From: Cyrtodaria siliqua
Lineage: Eukaryota; Mollusca; Bivalvia; Adapedonta; Hiatellidae
NCBI GenBank assembly: GCA_037043455.1
Contig: JAWPHD010011511.1
Span: 19,244 to 83,243, forward strand
Direction of reading: 5' to 3'
DNA: 64,000 nucleotides
The notes under the pieces are model-generated. The model was not told the DNA's origin and made no database searches. It saw nothing but the letters and a program-made list of their open reading frames with translations. Below, one piece after another: positions 38,411 to 52,800 of this stretch (the stretch's first letter is position 1; every line of letters starts with the position of its first letter). Made by a program: the position numbers and the translations under genes.

Positions 38411-40130
38411 GGATCATCAAGCTTATTCGTTGTGGTATTACTAACTGGTCCTATTGGATCATCAAGCCCATTCGTTGTGGTATTACTAACCGGTCGTATG
38501 GGATCATCAAGCCAATTCGTTGTGTTATTACTAACTGGTCCTATGGGATCATCAAGCCCATTCGTTGTGTTATTACTAACTGGTCCTATGAGATCATCAA
38601 GCCCATTCGTTGTGATATTACTAACTGGTCGTATGAGATCATCAAGATCATTCGTAGTGTTATTACTAACTGGTCCTATGGGATCATCAAGCCGCTTCGT
38701 TGTGTTATTACAAACTGGTCCTATGAGATCATCAAGCCTATCGTTGTGGTATTACTAACTGGTCCTAAGGGATCATCAAGCCCATTCGTTGTTGTATTAC
38801 TAACTTGTCCTATGGGATCATCAAGCCCATTCGTTGTGTTATTGCTAACTGGTCCTATAAGATCATCAAGCCCATTCGTTGTGTTATTACTAACTGGTCC
38901 TAAGGGATCATCAAGCCCATTCGTTGTTGTATTACTAACTTGTCCTATGGGACCATCAAGCCCATTCGTTCTGGTATTATTAACTTGTCCTATGGGATCA
39001 TCAAGCCCATTCGTTGTGATATTACTAACTGGTCCTATGGGATCATCAAGCCCATTCGTTGTGTTATTACTAAGTGATCCTATGGGATCATCAAGCCCAT
39101 TCGTTGTGGTATTACTAACTGGTCCTATGGGATCATCAAGCCACATCGTAATGGTATTACTAACTGGTCCTATGGGATCATCAAGCCCATTCGTAGTGTT
39201 ATTACTAACTGGTCCTATGGGATCATCAAGCCCATTCGTTGTGGTATTACTAACTGGTTCTATGGGATCATCAAGCCCATTCGTTGTGTTATTACTAACT
39301 GGTCCTATGGGATCATCAAGCCCATTCGTTGTGGTATTACTAACTGGTCCTATGGGATCATCAAGCCCATTCGATGTGTTATTACTAACCGGTCCTAAGG
39401 GATCATCAAGCCCATTTGTTGTGTTACTAACTGGTCCTATGGGATCATCAAGCCCATTCGTTGTGTTATTACTAACTGGTCAAATGGGATCATCAATCCC
39501 ATTCGTTGTGTTATTACTAACTGGTCCCATGGGTTCATCAAGCCCAGTTTTTGTGTTACTTACTGGACCTATGGGATTATCAAGCCCATTCGTTGTGGTA
39601 TTACTAACTGGTCCTATGGGATCATCAAGCCCATTCGTAGTGTTATTACTAACTGGCCCTATGGGATCATCAAGCCCATTCGTTGTGTTATTACTCACTG
39701 GTCCTATGAGAGTATCAAGACCATTCGTATTGTTATTACTAACTGGTTCTATGAGATCATCAAGCCCATTCGTTGTGGTATTACTAACTGGTCCTATGAG
39801 ATCATCAAGCCCATTCGTTGTGGTATTACTAGCTGGTCCTATGGGATCATCAAGCCCATTCGTTGTGGTATTATTAACAGGTCCTATGAGATCATCAAGC
39901 CTATTCGATTTGGTATTACTAACTGGTCCTATGGGATCATCAAGCCCATTCGTTGTGGTATTACTAACTCGTCCTATGGGATCATCAAGCCCATTCGTTG
40001 TGTTATGACTAACTGGTCCTATGAGATCATCAAGCCCATTCGTTGTGTTATTACTAACTGGTCCTATGAGATCATCAAGCCCATTCGTAGTGTTATTACT
40101 AACTGGTCCTATGGGATCATCAAGCCCATT
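35850..40130 (+). repeat. Large duplicate of 12000-16440 within array III
   Basis: Distinctive units recur in the same order as in array II. They include cctgtgagatcatca at 12379 and 36395, the inverted segment at 13278 and 37295, attacaaactgatcc at about 14640 and 38393, ccacatcgtaatgg at 15344 and 39141, and aaatgggatcatcaatccc at 15685 and 39482. The offset drifts from about 24016 to 23797 as a result of internal losses, notably a shorter inverted segment. This is a roughly 4-kb segmental duplication inside the satellite. Confidence 0.85.
37295..37563 (-). repeat. Inverted satellite segment 5
   Basis: The only inverted segment in array III. Its left junction (ctggt|aatgaccac) has one inserted base relative to the others, and its right junction (ggctaactaac|attatt) is the same. 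It is shorter than its counterpart at 13278-13764, lacking several central units. Confidence 0.95.
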
Positions 40131-43100
40131 CGTTGTGGTATTACTAACTGGTCCTATGAGATCATCAAGCCCATTCGTTGTGTTATTACTAACTGGTCCT
40201 ATGAGATCATCAAGCCCATTCGTTGTGGTATTACTAACTGGTCCTATGGGATCATCAAGCCCATTCGTTGTGTTATGACTAACTGGTCCTATGAGATCAT
40301 CAAACCCATTCGTTGTGTTATTAATAACTGGTCCTATGAGATCATCAAGCCCATTCGTAGTGTTATTACTAACTGGTCCTATGGGATCATCAAGCCAATT
40401 CGTAGTGTTATTACTAACTGGTCCTATGGGATCATCAAGCCCATTCGTTGTGTTATTACTAACTGGTCCTATGGGATCATCAAGCCCATTCGTAGTGTTA
40501 TTACTAACTGGTCCTATGGGATCATGAAGCCCATTCGTTGTGTTATTACTAACCGGTCCTATGGGATCATCAAGCCCATTCGTTGTGTTATTACTAACTG
40601 GTCCTATGAGATAATCAAGCCCATTCGTAGTGTTATTACTAACTGGTCCTATGGGATCATCAAGCCCATTCGTTGTGGTATTACTAACTGGTCCTATGAG
40701 ATCATCAAGCCCATTCGTTGTGGTATTACTAACTGGTCCTATGGGATCATCAAGCCCATTCGTTGTGGTATTACTAACTGATCCTATGAGATCATCAAGC
40801 CCATTCGTTGTGGTATTACTAACTGGTCCTATGGGATCATCAAGCCCATTCGTTGTGGTATTACTAACTCGTCCTATGGGATCATCAAGCCCATTCGTTG
40901 TGTTAGGACTAACTGGTCCTATGAGATCATCAAGCCCATTCGTTGTGTTATTACTAAATGGTCCTATGAGATAATCAAGCCCATTCGTTGTGTTATTACT
41001 AACTGGTCCTATGGGATCATCAAGCCCATTCGTTGTGGTATTACTAACTGGTCCTATGAGATCATCAAGCCCATTCGTTGTGTTATTACTAACTGGTCCT
41101 ATGAGATCATCAAGCCCATTCATAGTGTTATTACTAACTGGTCCTATGGGATCATCAAGCCCATTCTTTGTGTTATTACTAACTGATCCTATGGGATCAT
41201 CAAGCCCATTCGTAGTGTTATTACTAACTGGTCCTATGGGATCATCAAGCCCATTCGTTGTGTTATTACTAACTGGTCCTATGGGATCATCAAGCCCATT
41301 CGTTGTGTTATTACTAACTGGTCCTATGAGATCATCAAGCCCATTCGTTGTGGTATTACTAACTGGTCCTATGAGATCATCAAGCCCATTCGTTATGTTA
41401 TTACTAACTGGTCCTATGGGATCATCAAGCCCTTTCGTTGTGGTATTACTTACTGGTCCTATTGGATCATCAAACCGTTTCGTTGTGTTATTACTAACTG
41501 GTCCTATGGGATCATCAAGCCCATTCGTTGTGTTATTACTAACTGGTCCTATGGGATCATCAAGCCCATTCGTTGTGGTATTACTAACTGGTCCTATTGT
41601 ATCATTAAACCCATTCGTTATGTTATTACTAACTGGTCCTATGGGATCATCAAGCCCATTTGTTGTGGTATTACTAACTGGTCCTATTGGATCATCAAGC
41701 CCATTCGTTGTGGTATTACTAACCGGTCCTATAGGATCATCAAGTCCATTCGTTGTGTTATTACTAACTGGTCCTATGGGATCATCCAGCCCATTCGATG
41801 TGTTATTACTAACTGGTCCTATGAGATCATCAAGCCCATTCGTTGTGATATTACTAACTGGTCCTATGAGATCATCAAGCCCATTCGTAGTGTTATTACT
41901 AACTGGTCCTATGGGATCATCAAGCCCATTCGTTGTGTTATTACTAACTGGTCCTATGAGATCATCAAGCCCATTCGTTGTTGTATTACTAACTTGTCCT
42001 ATGGGATCATCAAGCCCATTCGTTGTGTTATTACTAACTGGTCCTATGAGATCATAAAGCCCATTCGTTGTGTTATTACTAACTGGTCCTAAGGGATCAT
42101 CAAGCCCATTCGTTGTTGTATTACTAACTTGTCCTATGGGATCATCAAGCCCATTCGTTGTGGTATTATTAACTTGTCCTATGGGATCATCAAGCCCATT
42201 CGTTGTGTTATTACTAACCGGTCGTATGAGATCATCAATCCCATTTGTTGTGTTACTAACTAGTCCTATGGGATCATTAAGCCCATTCGTTGAGGTATTA
42301 CTAACTGGTCCTATGGGATCATCAAGCCCCTTCGTTGTGGTATTACTAACTGGTCCTATGGGATCATCAAGCCACATCGTTGTGGTATTACTAACTGGTC
42401 CTATGGTATCATCAAGCCCATTCGTAGTGTTATTACTAACTGGTCCTATGGGATCATCAAGCCCATTCGTTGTGGTATTACTAACTGGTCCTATGGGATC
42501 ATCAAGCCCATTCGTTGTGTTATTACTAACTGGTCCTATGGGATCATCAAGCCCATTCGTTGTGGTATTACTAACTGGTCCTATGGGATCATCAAGCCCA
42601 TTCGTTGTGTTATTACTAACCGGTCCTATGGGATCATCAAGCCCATTTGTTGTGTTACTAACTGGTCCTATGGGATCATCAAGCCCATTCGTTGTGTTAT
42701 TACTAACTGGTCAAATGGGATCATCAATCCCATTCGTTGTGTTATTACTAACTGGTCCCATGGGATCATCAAGCCTTTTTTTGTGTAACTAACTGGACCT
42801 ATGGGATCATCAAGCCCATTCGTTGTGGTATTACTAACTGGTCCTATGGGATCATCAAGCCCATTCGTAGTGTTATTACTAACTGGCCCCATGGGATCAT
42901 CAAGCCCATTCGTTGTGTTATTACTCACTGGTCCTATGAGATTATCAAGCCCATTCGTTGTGGTATTACTAACTGGTCCTATGAGATCATCAAGCCCATT
43001 CGTTGTGGTATTACTAACTGGTCCTATGAGATCATCAAGCCCATTCGTTGTGTTATTACTAACTGGTCCTATGAGATCATCAAGCCCATTCGTAGTGTTA

Positions 43101-46100
43101 TTACTAACTGGTCCTATGAGATCATCAAGCCCATTCGCTGTGGTATTACTAACTGATCCTATGGGATCATCAAGCCCATTCGTAGTGTTATTACTAACTG
43201 GTCCTATGGGATCATCAAGCCCATTCGTTGTGTTATTATTAACTGGTCCTATGGGATCATCAAGCCCATTCGTTGTGTTATTACTAACTGGTCCTATGAG
43301 ATCATCAAGCCCATTCGTTGTGGTATTACTAACTGGTCCTATGAGATCATCAAGCCCATTCGTTATGTTATTACTAACTGGTCCTATGGGATCATCAAGC
43401 CCATTCGTTGTGGTATTACTAACTGGTCCTATTGGATCATCAAACCCATTCGTTGTGTTATTACTAACTGGTCCTATGGGATCATCAAGCCCATTCTTTG
43501 TGTTATTACTAACTGGTCCTATGGGATCATCAAGCCCATTCGTTGTGGTATTACTAACTGGTCCTATTGTATCATTAAACCCATTCGTTATGTTATTACT
43601 AACTGGTCCTATGGGATCATCAAGCCCATTCGTTGTGGTATTACTAACTGGTCCTATTGGATCATCAAGCCCATTCGTTGTGGTATTACTAACCGGTCCT
43701 ATAGGATCATCAAGTCCATTCGTTGTGTTATTACTAACTGGTCCTATGGGATCATCCAGCCCATTCGATGTGTTATTACTAACTGGTTCTATGAGATCAT
43801 CAAGCCCATTCGTTGTGATATTACTAACTGGTCCTATGAGATCATCAAGCCCATTCCTAGTGTTATTACTAACTGGTCCTATGGGATCATCAAGCCCATT
43901 CGTTGTGTTATTACTAACTGGTCCTATGAGATCATCAAGCCCATTCGTTGTGGTATTACTAACTGGTCCTAAGGGATCATCAAGCCCATTCGTTGTTGTA
44001 TTACTAACTTGTTCTATGGGATCATCAAGCCCATTCGTTGTGTTATTACTAACTGGTCCTATGAGATCATCAAGCCCATTCGTTGTGTTATTACTAACTG
44101 GTCCTAAGGGATCATCAAGCCCATTCGTTGTTGTATTACTAACTTGTCCTATGGGATCATCAAGCCCATTCGTTGTGGTATTATTAACTTGTCCTATGGG
44201 ATCATCAAGCCCATTCGTTGTGGTATTACTAACTGGTCCTATGGGATCATCAAGCCCATTCGTTGTGTTATTACTAACCGGTCCTAAGGGATCATCAAGC
44301 CCATTTGTTGTGTTACTAACTGGTCCTATGGGATCATCAAGCCCATTCGTTGTGTTATTACTAACTGGTCAAATGGGATCATCAATCCCATTCGTTGTGT
44401 TATTACTAACTGGTCCCATGGGATCATCAAGCCCATTTTTTGTGTTAATAACTGGACCTATGGGATCATCAAGCCCATTCGTTGTGGTATTACTAACTGG
44501 TCCTATGGGATCATCAAGCCCATTCGTAGTGTTATTACTAACTGGCCCTATAGGATCATCAAGCTCATTCGTTGTGTTATTACTCACTGGTCCTATGAGA
44601 TTATCAAGCCCATTCGTATTGTTATTACTAACTGGTTCTATGAGATCATCAAGCCCATTCGTTGTGTTATTACTCACTGGTCCTATGAGATTATCAAGCC
44701 CATTCGTTGTGTTATGACTAACTGGTCCTATGAGATCATCAAACCCATTCGTTGTGTTATTACTAACTGGTCCTATGAGATCATCAAGCCCATTCGTAGT
44801 GTTATTACTAACTGGTCCTATGGGATCATCAAGCCCATTCGTTGTGGTATTACTAACTGGTCCTATGAGATCATCAAGCCCATTCGTAGTGTTATTACTA
44901 ACTGGCCCTATAGGATCATCAAGCTCATTCGTTGTGTTATTACTCACTGGTCCTATGAGATTATCAAGCCCATTCGTATTGTTATTACTAACTGGTTCTA
45001 TGAGATCATCAAGCCCATTCGTTGTGGTATTACTAACTGGTCCTATGAGATCATCAATCCCATTCGTTGTGGTATTACTAGCTGGTCCTATGGGATCATC
45101 AAGCCCATTCGTTGTGGTATTACTAACAGGTCCTATGAGATCATCAAGCCTATTCGTTGTGGTATTACTAACTGGTCCTATGGGATCATCAAGCCCATTC
45201 GTTGTGGTATTACTAACTCGTCCTATGGGATCATCAAGCCCATTCGTTGTGTTATGACTAACTGGTCCTATGAGATCATCAAACCCATTCGTTGTGTTAT
45301 TACTAACTGGTCCTATGAGATCATCAAGCCCATTCGTAGTGTTATTACTAACTGGTCCTATGGGATCATCAAGCCCATTCGTTGTGGTATTACTAACTGG
45401 TCCTATGAGATCATCAAGCCCATTCGTAGTGTTATTACTAACTGGTCCTATGGGATCATCAAGCCCATTCGTTGTGGTATTACTAACTGGTCCTATGAGA
45501 TCATCAAGCCCATTCGTTGTGGTATTACTAACTGGTCCTATGGGATCATCAAGCCCATTCGTTGTGGTATTACTAACTGGTCCTATGAGATCATCAAGCC
45601 CATTCGTTGTGGTATTACTAACTGGTCCTATGGGATCATCAAGCCCATTCGTTGTGTTATGACTAACTGGTCCTATGGGATCATCAAGCCCATTCGTTGT
45701 GGTATTACTAACTGGTCCTATGAGATCATCAAGCCCATTCGTTGTGTTATTACTAACTGGTCCTATGAGATCATCAAGCCCATTCGTAGTGTTATTACTA
45801 ACTGGTCCTATGGGATCATCAAGCCCGTTCGTTGTGTTATTACTAACTGATCCTATGGGATCATCAAGCCCATTCGTAGTGTTATTACTAACTGGTCCTA
45901 TGGGATCATCAAGCCCATTCGTTGTGTTATTACTAACTGGTCCTATGGGATCATCAAGCCCATTCGTTGTGTTATTACTAACTGGTCCTATGAGATCATC
46001 AAGCCCATTCTTTGTGGTATTACTAACTGGTCCTATGAGATCATCAAGCCCATTCGTTATGTTATTACTAACTGGTCCTATGGGATCATCAAGCCCATTC

Positions 46101-47889
46101 GTTGTGTTATTACTAACTGGTCCTATTGGATCATCAAACCCATTCGTTGTGTTATTACTAACTGGTCCTCTGGGATCATCAAGCCCATTCGTTGTGTTAT
46201 TACTAACTGGTCCTATGGGATCATCAAGCCCATTCGTTGTGGTATTACTAACTGGTCCTATTGTATCATTAAACCCATTCGTTATGTTATTACTAACTGG
46301 TCCTATGGGATCATCAAGCCCAGTCGTTGTGGTATTACTAACTGGTCCTATTGGATCATCAAGCCCATTCGTTGTGGTATTACTAACCGGTCCTATAGGA
46401 TCATCAAGTCCATTCGTTGTGTTATTACTAACTGGTCCTATGGGATCATCCAGCCCATTCGATGTGTTATTACTAACTGGTCCTATGAGATCATCAAGCC
46501 CATTCGTTGTGATATTACTAACTGGTCCTATGAGATCATCAAGCCCATTCGTAGTGTTATTACTAACTGGTCCTATGGGATCATCAAGCCCATTCGTTGT
46601 GTTATTACTAACTGGTCCTATGAGATCATCAAGCCCATTCGTTGTGGTATTACTAACTGGTCCTAAGGTATCATCAAGCCCATTCGTTGTTGTATTACTA
46701 ACTTGTCCTATGGGATCATCAAGCCCATTCGTTGTGTTATTACTAACTGGTCCTATGAGATCATCAAGCCCATTCGTTGTGTTATTACTAACTGGTCCTA
46801 AGGGATCATCATGCCCATTCGTTGTTGTATTACTAACTTGTCCTATGGGATCATCAAGCCCATTCGTTGTGGTATTATTAACTTGTCCTATGGGATCATC
46901 AAGCCCATTCGTTGTGTTATTACTAACCGGTCGTATGAGATCATCAATCCCATTTGTTGTGTTACTAACTAGTCCTATGGGATCATCAAGCCCATTCGTT
47001 GAGGTATTACTAACTGGTCCTATGGGATCATCAAGCCCCTTCGTTGTGGTATTACTAACTGGTCCTATGGGATCATCAAGCCACATCGTTGTGGTATTAC
47101 TAACTGGTCCTATGGGATCATCAAGCCCATTCGTAGTGTTATTACTAACTGGTCCTATGGGATCATCAAGCCCATTCGTTGTGGTATTACTAACTGGTCC
47201 TATGGGATCATCAAGCCCATTCGTTGTGTTATTACTAACTGGTCCTATGGGATCATCAAGCCCATTCGTTGTGGTATTACTAACTGGTCCTATGGGATCA
47301 TCAAGCCCATTCGTTGTGTTATTACTAACCGGTCCTATGGGATCATCAAGCCCATTTGTTGTGTTACTAACTGGTCCTATGGGATCATCAAGCCCATTCG
47401 TTGTGTTATTACTAACTGGTCAAATGGGATCATCAATCCCATTCGTTGTGTTATTACTAACTGGTCCCATGGGATCATCAAGCCTTTTTTTGTGTTACTA
47501 ACTTGACCTATGGGATCATCAAGCCCATTCGTTGTGGTATTACTAACTGGTCCTATGGGATCATCAAGCCCATTCGTAGTGTTATTACTAACTGGCCCCA
47601 TGGGATCATCAAGCCCATTCGTTGTGTTAATACTCACTGGTCCTATGAGATTATCAAGCCCATTCGTTGTGGTATTACTAACTGGTCCTATGAGATCATC
47701 AAGCCCATTCGTTGTGGTATTACTAACTGGTCCTATGAGATCATCAAGCCCATTCGTTGTGGTATTACTAGCTGGTCCTATGGGATCATCAAGCCCATTC
47801 GTTGTGGTAATACTAACTGGTCCTATGAGATCATCAAGCCCATTCGTTGTGGTATTACTAACTGGTCCTATGAGATCATCAAGCCCATT

Positions 47890-49870
47890 CGTTGTGGTAT
47901 TACTAACTGGTCCTATGAGATCATCAAGCCCATTCGTTGTGGTATTACTAGCTGGTCCTATGGGATCATCAAGCCCATTCGTTGTGGTATTACTAACTGG
48001 TCCTATGAGATCATCAAGCCCATTCGGGGTGGTATTACTAACTGGTCTTATGAGATCATCAAGCCCATTCGTTGTGGTATTACTAACTGGTCCTATGAGA
48101 TCATCAAGCCCATTCGTTGTGGTATTACTAACTGGTCCTATGAGATCATCAAGCCCATTCGTTGTGGTATTACTAGCTGGTCCTATGGGATCATCAAGCC
48201 CATTCGTTGTGGTATTACTAACTGGTCCTATGAGATCATCAAGCCCATTCGTTGTGGTATTACTAACTGGTCCTATTGGATCATCAAACCCATTCGTTGT
48301 GTTATTACTAACAGGTCCTATGGGATCATCAAGCCCATTCGTTGTGTTATTACTAACTGGTCCTATGTGATCATCAAGCCCATTCGTTGTGGTATTACTA
48401 ACTGGTCCTATTGTATCATTAAACCCATTCGTTATGTTATTACTAACTGGTCCTATGGGATCATCAAGCCCATTCGTTGTGGTATTACTAACTGCTCCTA
48501 TTGGATCATCAAGCCCATTCGTTGTGGTATTACTAACCGGTCCTATAGGATCATCAAGTCCATTCGTTGTGTTATTACTAACTGGTCCTATGGGATCATC
48601 CAGCCCATTCGATTTGCTATTACTAACTGGTCCTATGAGATCATCAAGCCCATTTGTTGTGATATTACTAACTGGTCCTATGAGATCATCAAGCCCATTC
48701 GTAGTGTTATTACTAACTGGTCCTATGGGATCATCAAGCCCATTCGTTGTGTTATTACTAACTGGTCCAATGAGATCATCAAGCCCATTCGTTGTGGTAT
48801 TACTAACTGGTCCTAAGGGATCATCAAGCCCATTCGTTGTTGTATTACTAACTTGTCCTATGGGATCATCAAGCCCATTCGTTGTGGTATTACTAACTGG
48901 TCCTATGAGATCATCAAGCCCATTCGTTGTGGTATTACTAGCTGGTCCTATGGGATCATCAAGCCCATTCGTTGTGGTATTACTAACTGGTCCTATGAGA
49001 TCATCAAGCCCATTCGGGGTGGTATTACTAACTGGTCTTATGAGATCATCAAGCCCATTCGTTGTGGTATTACTAACTGGTCCTATGAGATCATCAAGCC
49101 CATTCGTTGTGGTATTACTAACTGGTCCTATGAGATCATCAAGCCCATTCGTTGTGGTATTACTAGCTGGTCCTATGGGATCATCAAGCCCATTCGTTGT
49201 GGTATTACTAACTGGTCCTATGAGATCATCAAGCCCATTCGTTGTGGTATTACTAACTGGTCCTATTGGATCATCAAACCCATTCGTTGTGTTATTACTA
49301 ACAGGTCCTATGGGATCATCAAGCCCATTCGTTGTGTTATTACTAACTGGTCCTATGTGATCATCAAGCCCATTCGTTGTGGTATTACTAACTGGTCCTA
49401 TTGTATCATTAAACCCATTCGTTATGTTATTACTAACTGGTCCTATGGGATCATCAAGCCCATTCGTTGTGGTATTACTAACTGCTCCTATTGGATCATC
49501 AAGCCCATTCGTTGTGGTATTACTAACCGGTCCTATAGGATCATCAAGTCCATTCGTTGTGTTATTACTAACTGGTCCTATGGGATCATCCAGCCCATTC
49601 GATTTGCTATTACTAACTGGTCCTATGAGATCATCAAGCCCATTTGTTGTGATATTACTAACTGGTCCTATGAGATCATCAAGCCCATTCGTAGTGTTAT
49701 TACTAACTGGTCCTATGGGATCATCAAGCCCATTCGTTGTGTTATTACTAACTGGTCCAATGAGATCATCAAGCCCATTCGTTGTGGTATTACTAACTGG
49801 TCCTAAGGGATCATCAAGCCCATTCGTTGTTGTATTACTAACTTGTCCTATGGGATCATCAAGCCCATTC
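47890..49870 (+). repeat. 990-bp tandem duplication (22 units)
   Basis: Rare variants recur exactly 990 bases apart: cattcggggt at 48021 and 49011, actgctcctattgg at about 48491 and 49481, cattcgatttgctat at about 48606 and 49596, and tccaatgagatc at about 48776 and 49766. I saw no differences between the two copies at the places compared. The second copy ends near 49870, where gtggta becomes gtgtta. Confidence 0.9.
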
Positions 49871-52800
49871 GTTGTGTTATTACTAACTGGTCCTATGAGA
49901 TCATCAAGCCCATTCGTTGTGTTATTACTAACTGGTCCTAAGGGATCATCAAGCCCATTCGTTGTTGTATTACTAACTTGTCCTATGGGATCATCAAGCC
50001 CATTCGTTGTGGTATTATTAACTTGTCCTATGGGATCATCAAGCCCATTCGTTGTGTTATTACTAACCGGTCGTATGGGATCATCAATCCCATTTGTTGT
50101 GTTACTAACTGGTCCTATGGGATCATCAAGTCCATTCGTTGTGGTATTACTAACTGGTCCTATGGGATCATCAAGCCACATCGTTGTGGTATTACTAACT
50201 GGTCCTATGGGATCATCAAGCCCATTCGTAGTGTTATTACTAACTGGTCCTATGGGATCATCAAGCCCATTCGTTGTGGTATTACTAACTGGTCTTATGG
50301 GATCATCAAGCCCATTCGTTGTGTTATTACTAACTGGTCCTATGGGATCATCAAGCCCATTCGTTGTGGTATTACTATCTGGTCCTATGGGATCATCAAG
50401 CCCATTCGTTGTGTTATTACTAACTGGTCCTATGGGATCATCAAGCCCATTCGTTGTGGTATTACTAACTGGTCCTATGAGATCATCAAGCCCATTCGTT
50501 GTGTTATTACTAACTGGTCCTATGAGATCATCAAGCCCATTCGTAGTGTTATTACTAACTGGTCCTATGGGATCATCAAGCCCATTCGTTGTGTTATTAC
50601 TAACTGGTCCTATGGGATCATCAAGCCCATTCGTAGTGTTATTACTAACTGGTCCTATGGGATCATCAAGCCCATTCGTTGTGTTATTACTAACTTGTCC
50701 TATGGGATCATCAAGCCCATTCGTTGTGTTATTACTAACCGGTCCTATGGGATCATCAAGCCCATTCGTTGTGGTATTACTAACCGGTCCTATAGGATCA
50801 TCAAGTCCATTCGTTGTGTTATTACTAACTGGTCCTATGGGATCATCCAGCCCATTCGATGTGTTATTACTAACTGGTCCTATGAGATCATCAAGCCCAT
50901 TCGTTGTGATATTACTAACTGGTCCTATGAGATCATCAAGCCCATTCGTTGTGGTATTACTAACTGGTCCTATGGGATCATCAAGCCCATTCGTTGTGTT
51001 ATTACTAACCGGTCCTATGGGATCATCAAGCCCATTTGTTGTGTTACTAACTGGTCCTATGGGATCATCAAGCCCATTCGTTGTGTTATTACTAACTGGT
51101 CAAATGGGATCATCAATCCCATTCGTTGTGTTATTACTAACTGGTTCCATGGGATCATCAAGCCTTTTTTTGTGTTACTAACTGGACCTATGGGATCATC
51201 AAGCCCATTCGTAGTGTTATTACTAACTGGCCCCATGGGATCATCAAGCCCATTCGTTGTGTTATTACTCACTGGTCCTATGAGATTATCAAGCCCATTC
51301 GTTGTGGTATTACTAACTGGTCCTATGAGATCATCAAGCCCATTCGTTGTGGTATTACTAACTGGTCCTATGAGATCATCAAGCCCATTCGTTGTGGTAT
51401 TACTAGCTGTTCCTATGGGATCATCAAGCCCATTCGTTGTGGTATTACTAACTGGTCCTATGAGATCATCAAGCCCATTCGTTGTGGTATTACTAACTGG
51501 TCCTATGGGATCATCAAGCCCATTCGTTGTGTTATGACTAACTGGTCCTATGAGATCATCAAACCCATTCGTTGTGTTATTACTAACTGGTCCTATGAGA
51601 TCATCAAGCCCATTCGTTGTGTTATTACTTACTGGTCCTAAGGGATCATCAAGCCCATTCGTTGTTGTATTACTAACTTGTCCTATGGGATCATCAAGCC
51701 CATTCGTTGTGGTATTATTAACTTGTCCTATGGGATCATCAAGCCCATTGGTTGTGTTATTACTAACCGGTCGTATGGGATCATCAAGCCCATTTGTTGT
51801 GTTACTAACTAGTCCTATGGGATCTTGATATCAAGCCCATTCGTTGAGGTATTACTAACTGGTCCTATGGGATCATCAAGCCCCTTCGTTGTGGTATTAC
51901 TAACTGGTCCTATAGGATCATCAAGCCCATTCGTAGTGTTATTACTAACTGGTCCTATGGGATCATCAAGCCCCTTCGTTGTGGTATTACTAGCTGGTCC
52001 TATGGGATCATCAAGCCCATTCGTTGTGTTATTACTAACTGGTCCTATTGGATCATCAAGCCCATTCGTTGTGTTATTACTAACTGGTCCTATGGGATCA
52101 TCAAGCCCATTCGTTGTGTTATTACTAACTGGTCCTATGGGATCATCAAGCCCATTCGTTGTGTTATTACTAGCCGGTCCTATGGGATCATCAAGCCCAT
52201 TCGTTGTGTTATGACTAACCGGTCCTATGGGATCATCAAGCCCATTCGTTGTGGTATTACTAACTGGTCCTATGGGATCATCAAGCCCATTCGTTGTGTT
52301 ATTACTAACTGGTCCTATGGTATCATCAAGCCCATTCGTTGTGGTATTACTAACTGGTCCTATGGGATCATCAAGCCCATTCGTTGTGGTATTACTAACT
52401 GGTCCAATGGGATCATCAAGCCCATTCGTTGTGTTATTACTAACCGGACCTATGGGATCATCAAGCCCATTCGTTGTTGTATTACTAACTGGTCCTATGT
52501 GATTATCAAGCCCATTCGTTGTGGTATTACTAACTGGTCCTATGGGATCATCAAGCCCATTCGTTGTGTTATTACTAACTGGTCCTATGGGATCATCAAG
52601 CCCCTTCGTTGTGTTATTACTAACTGGTCCTATGGGATCATCAAGCCCATTTCTTGTGTTATTACTAACTGGTCCTATGGGATCATCAAGCCCCTTGGTT
52701 GTGTTATTACTAACTGGTCCTATGGGATCATCAAGCCCATTCGTTGTGTTATTACTAACTGGTCCTAAGGGATCATCAAGCCCATTCGTTGTTGTATTAC

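Noticed and set aside
39480..42377. A 965-codon open frame on the minus strand, and similar long frames on both strands across the arrays
   Set aside because: The 45-bp unit is a multiple of three and lacks stops in three of six frames, so long frames arise automatically. Changes between units are mostly amino-acid-changing, starts are arbitrary, and several frames overlap the same DNA.
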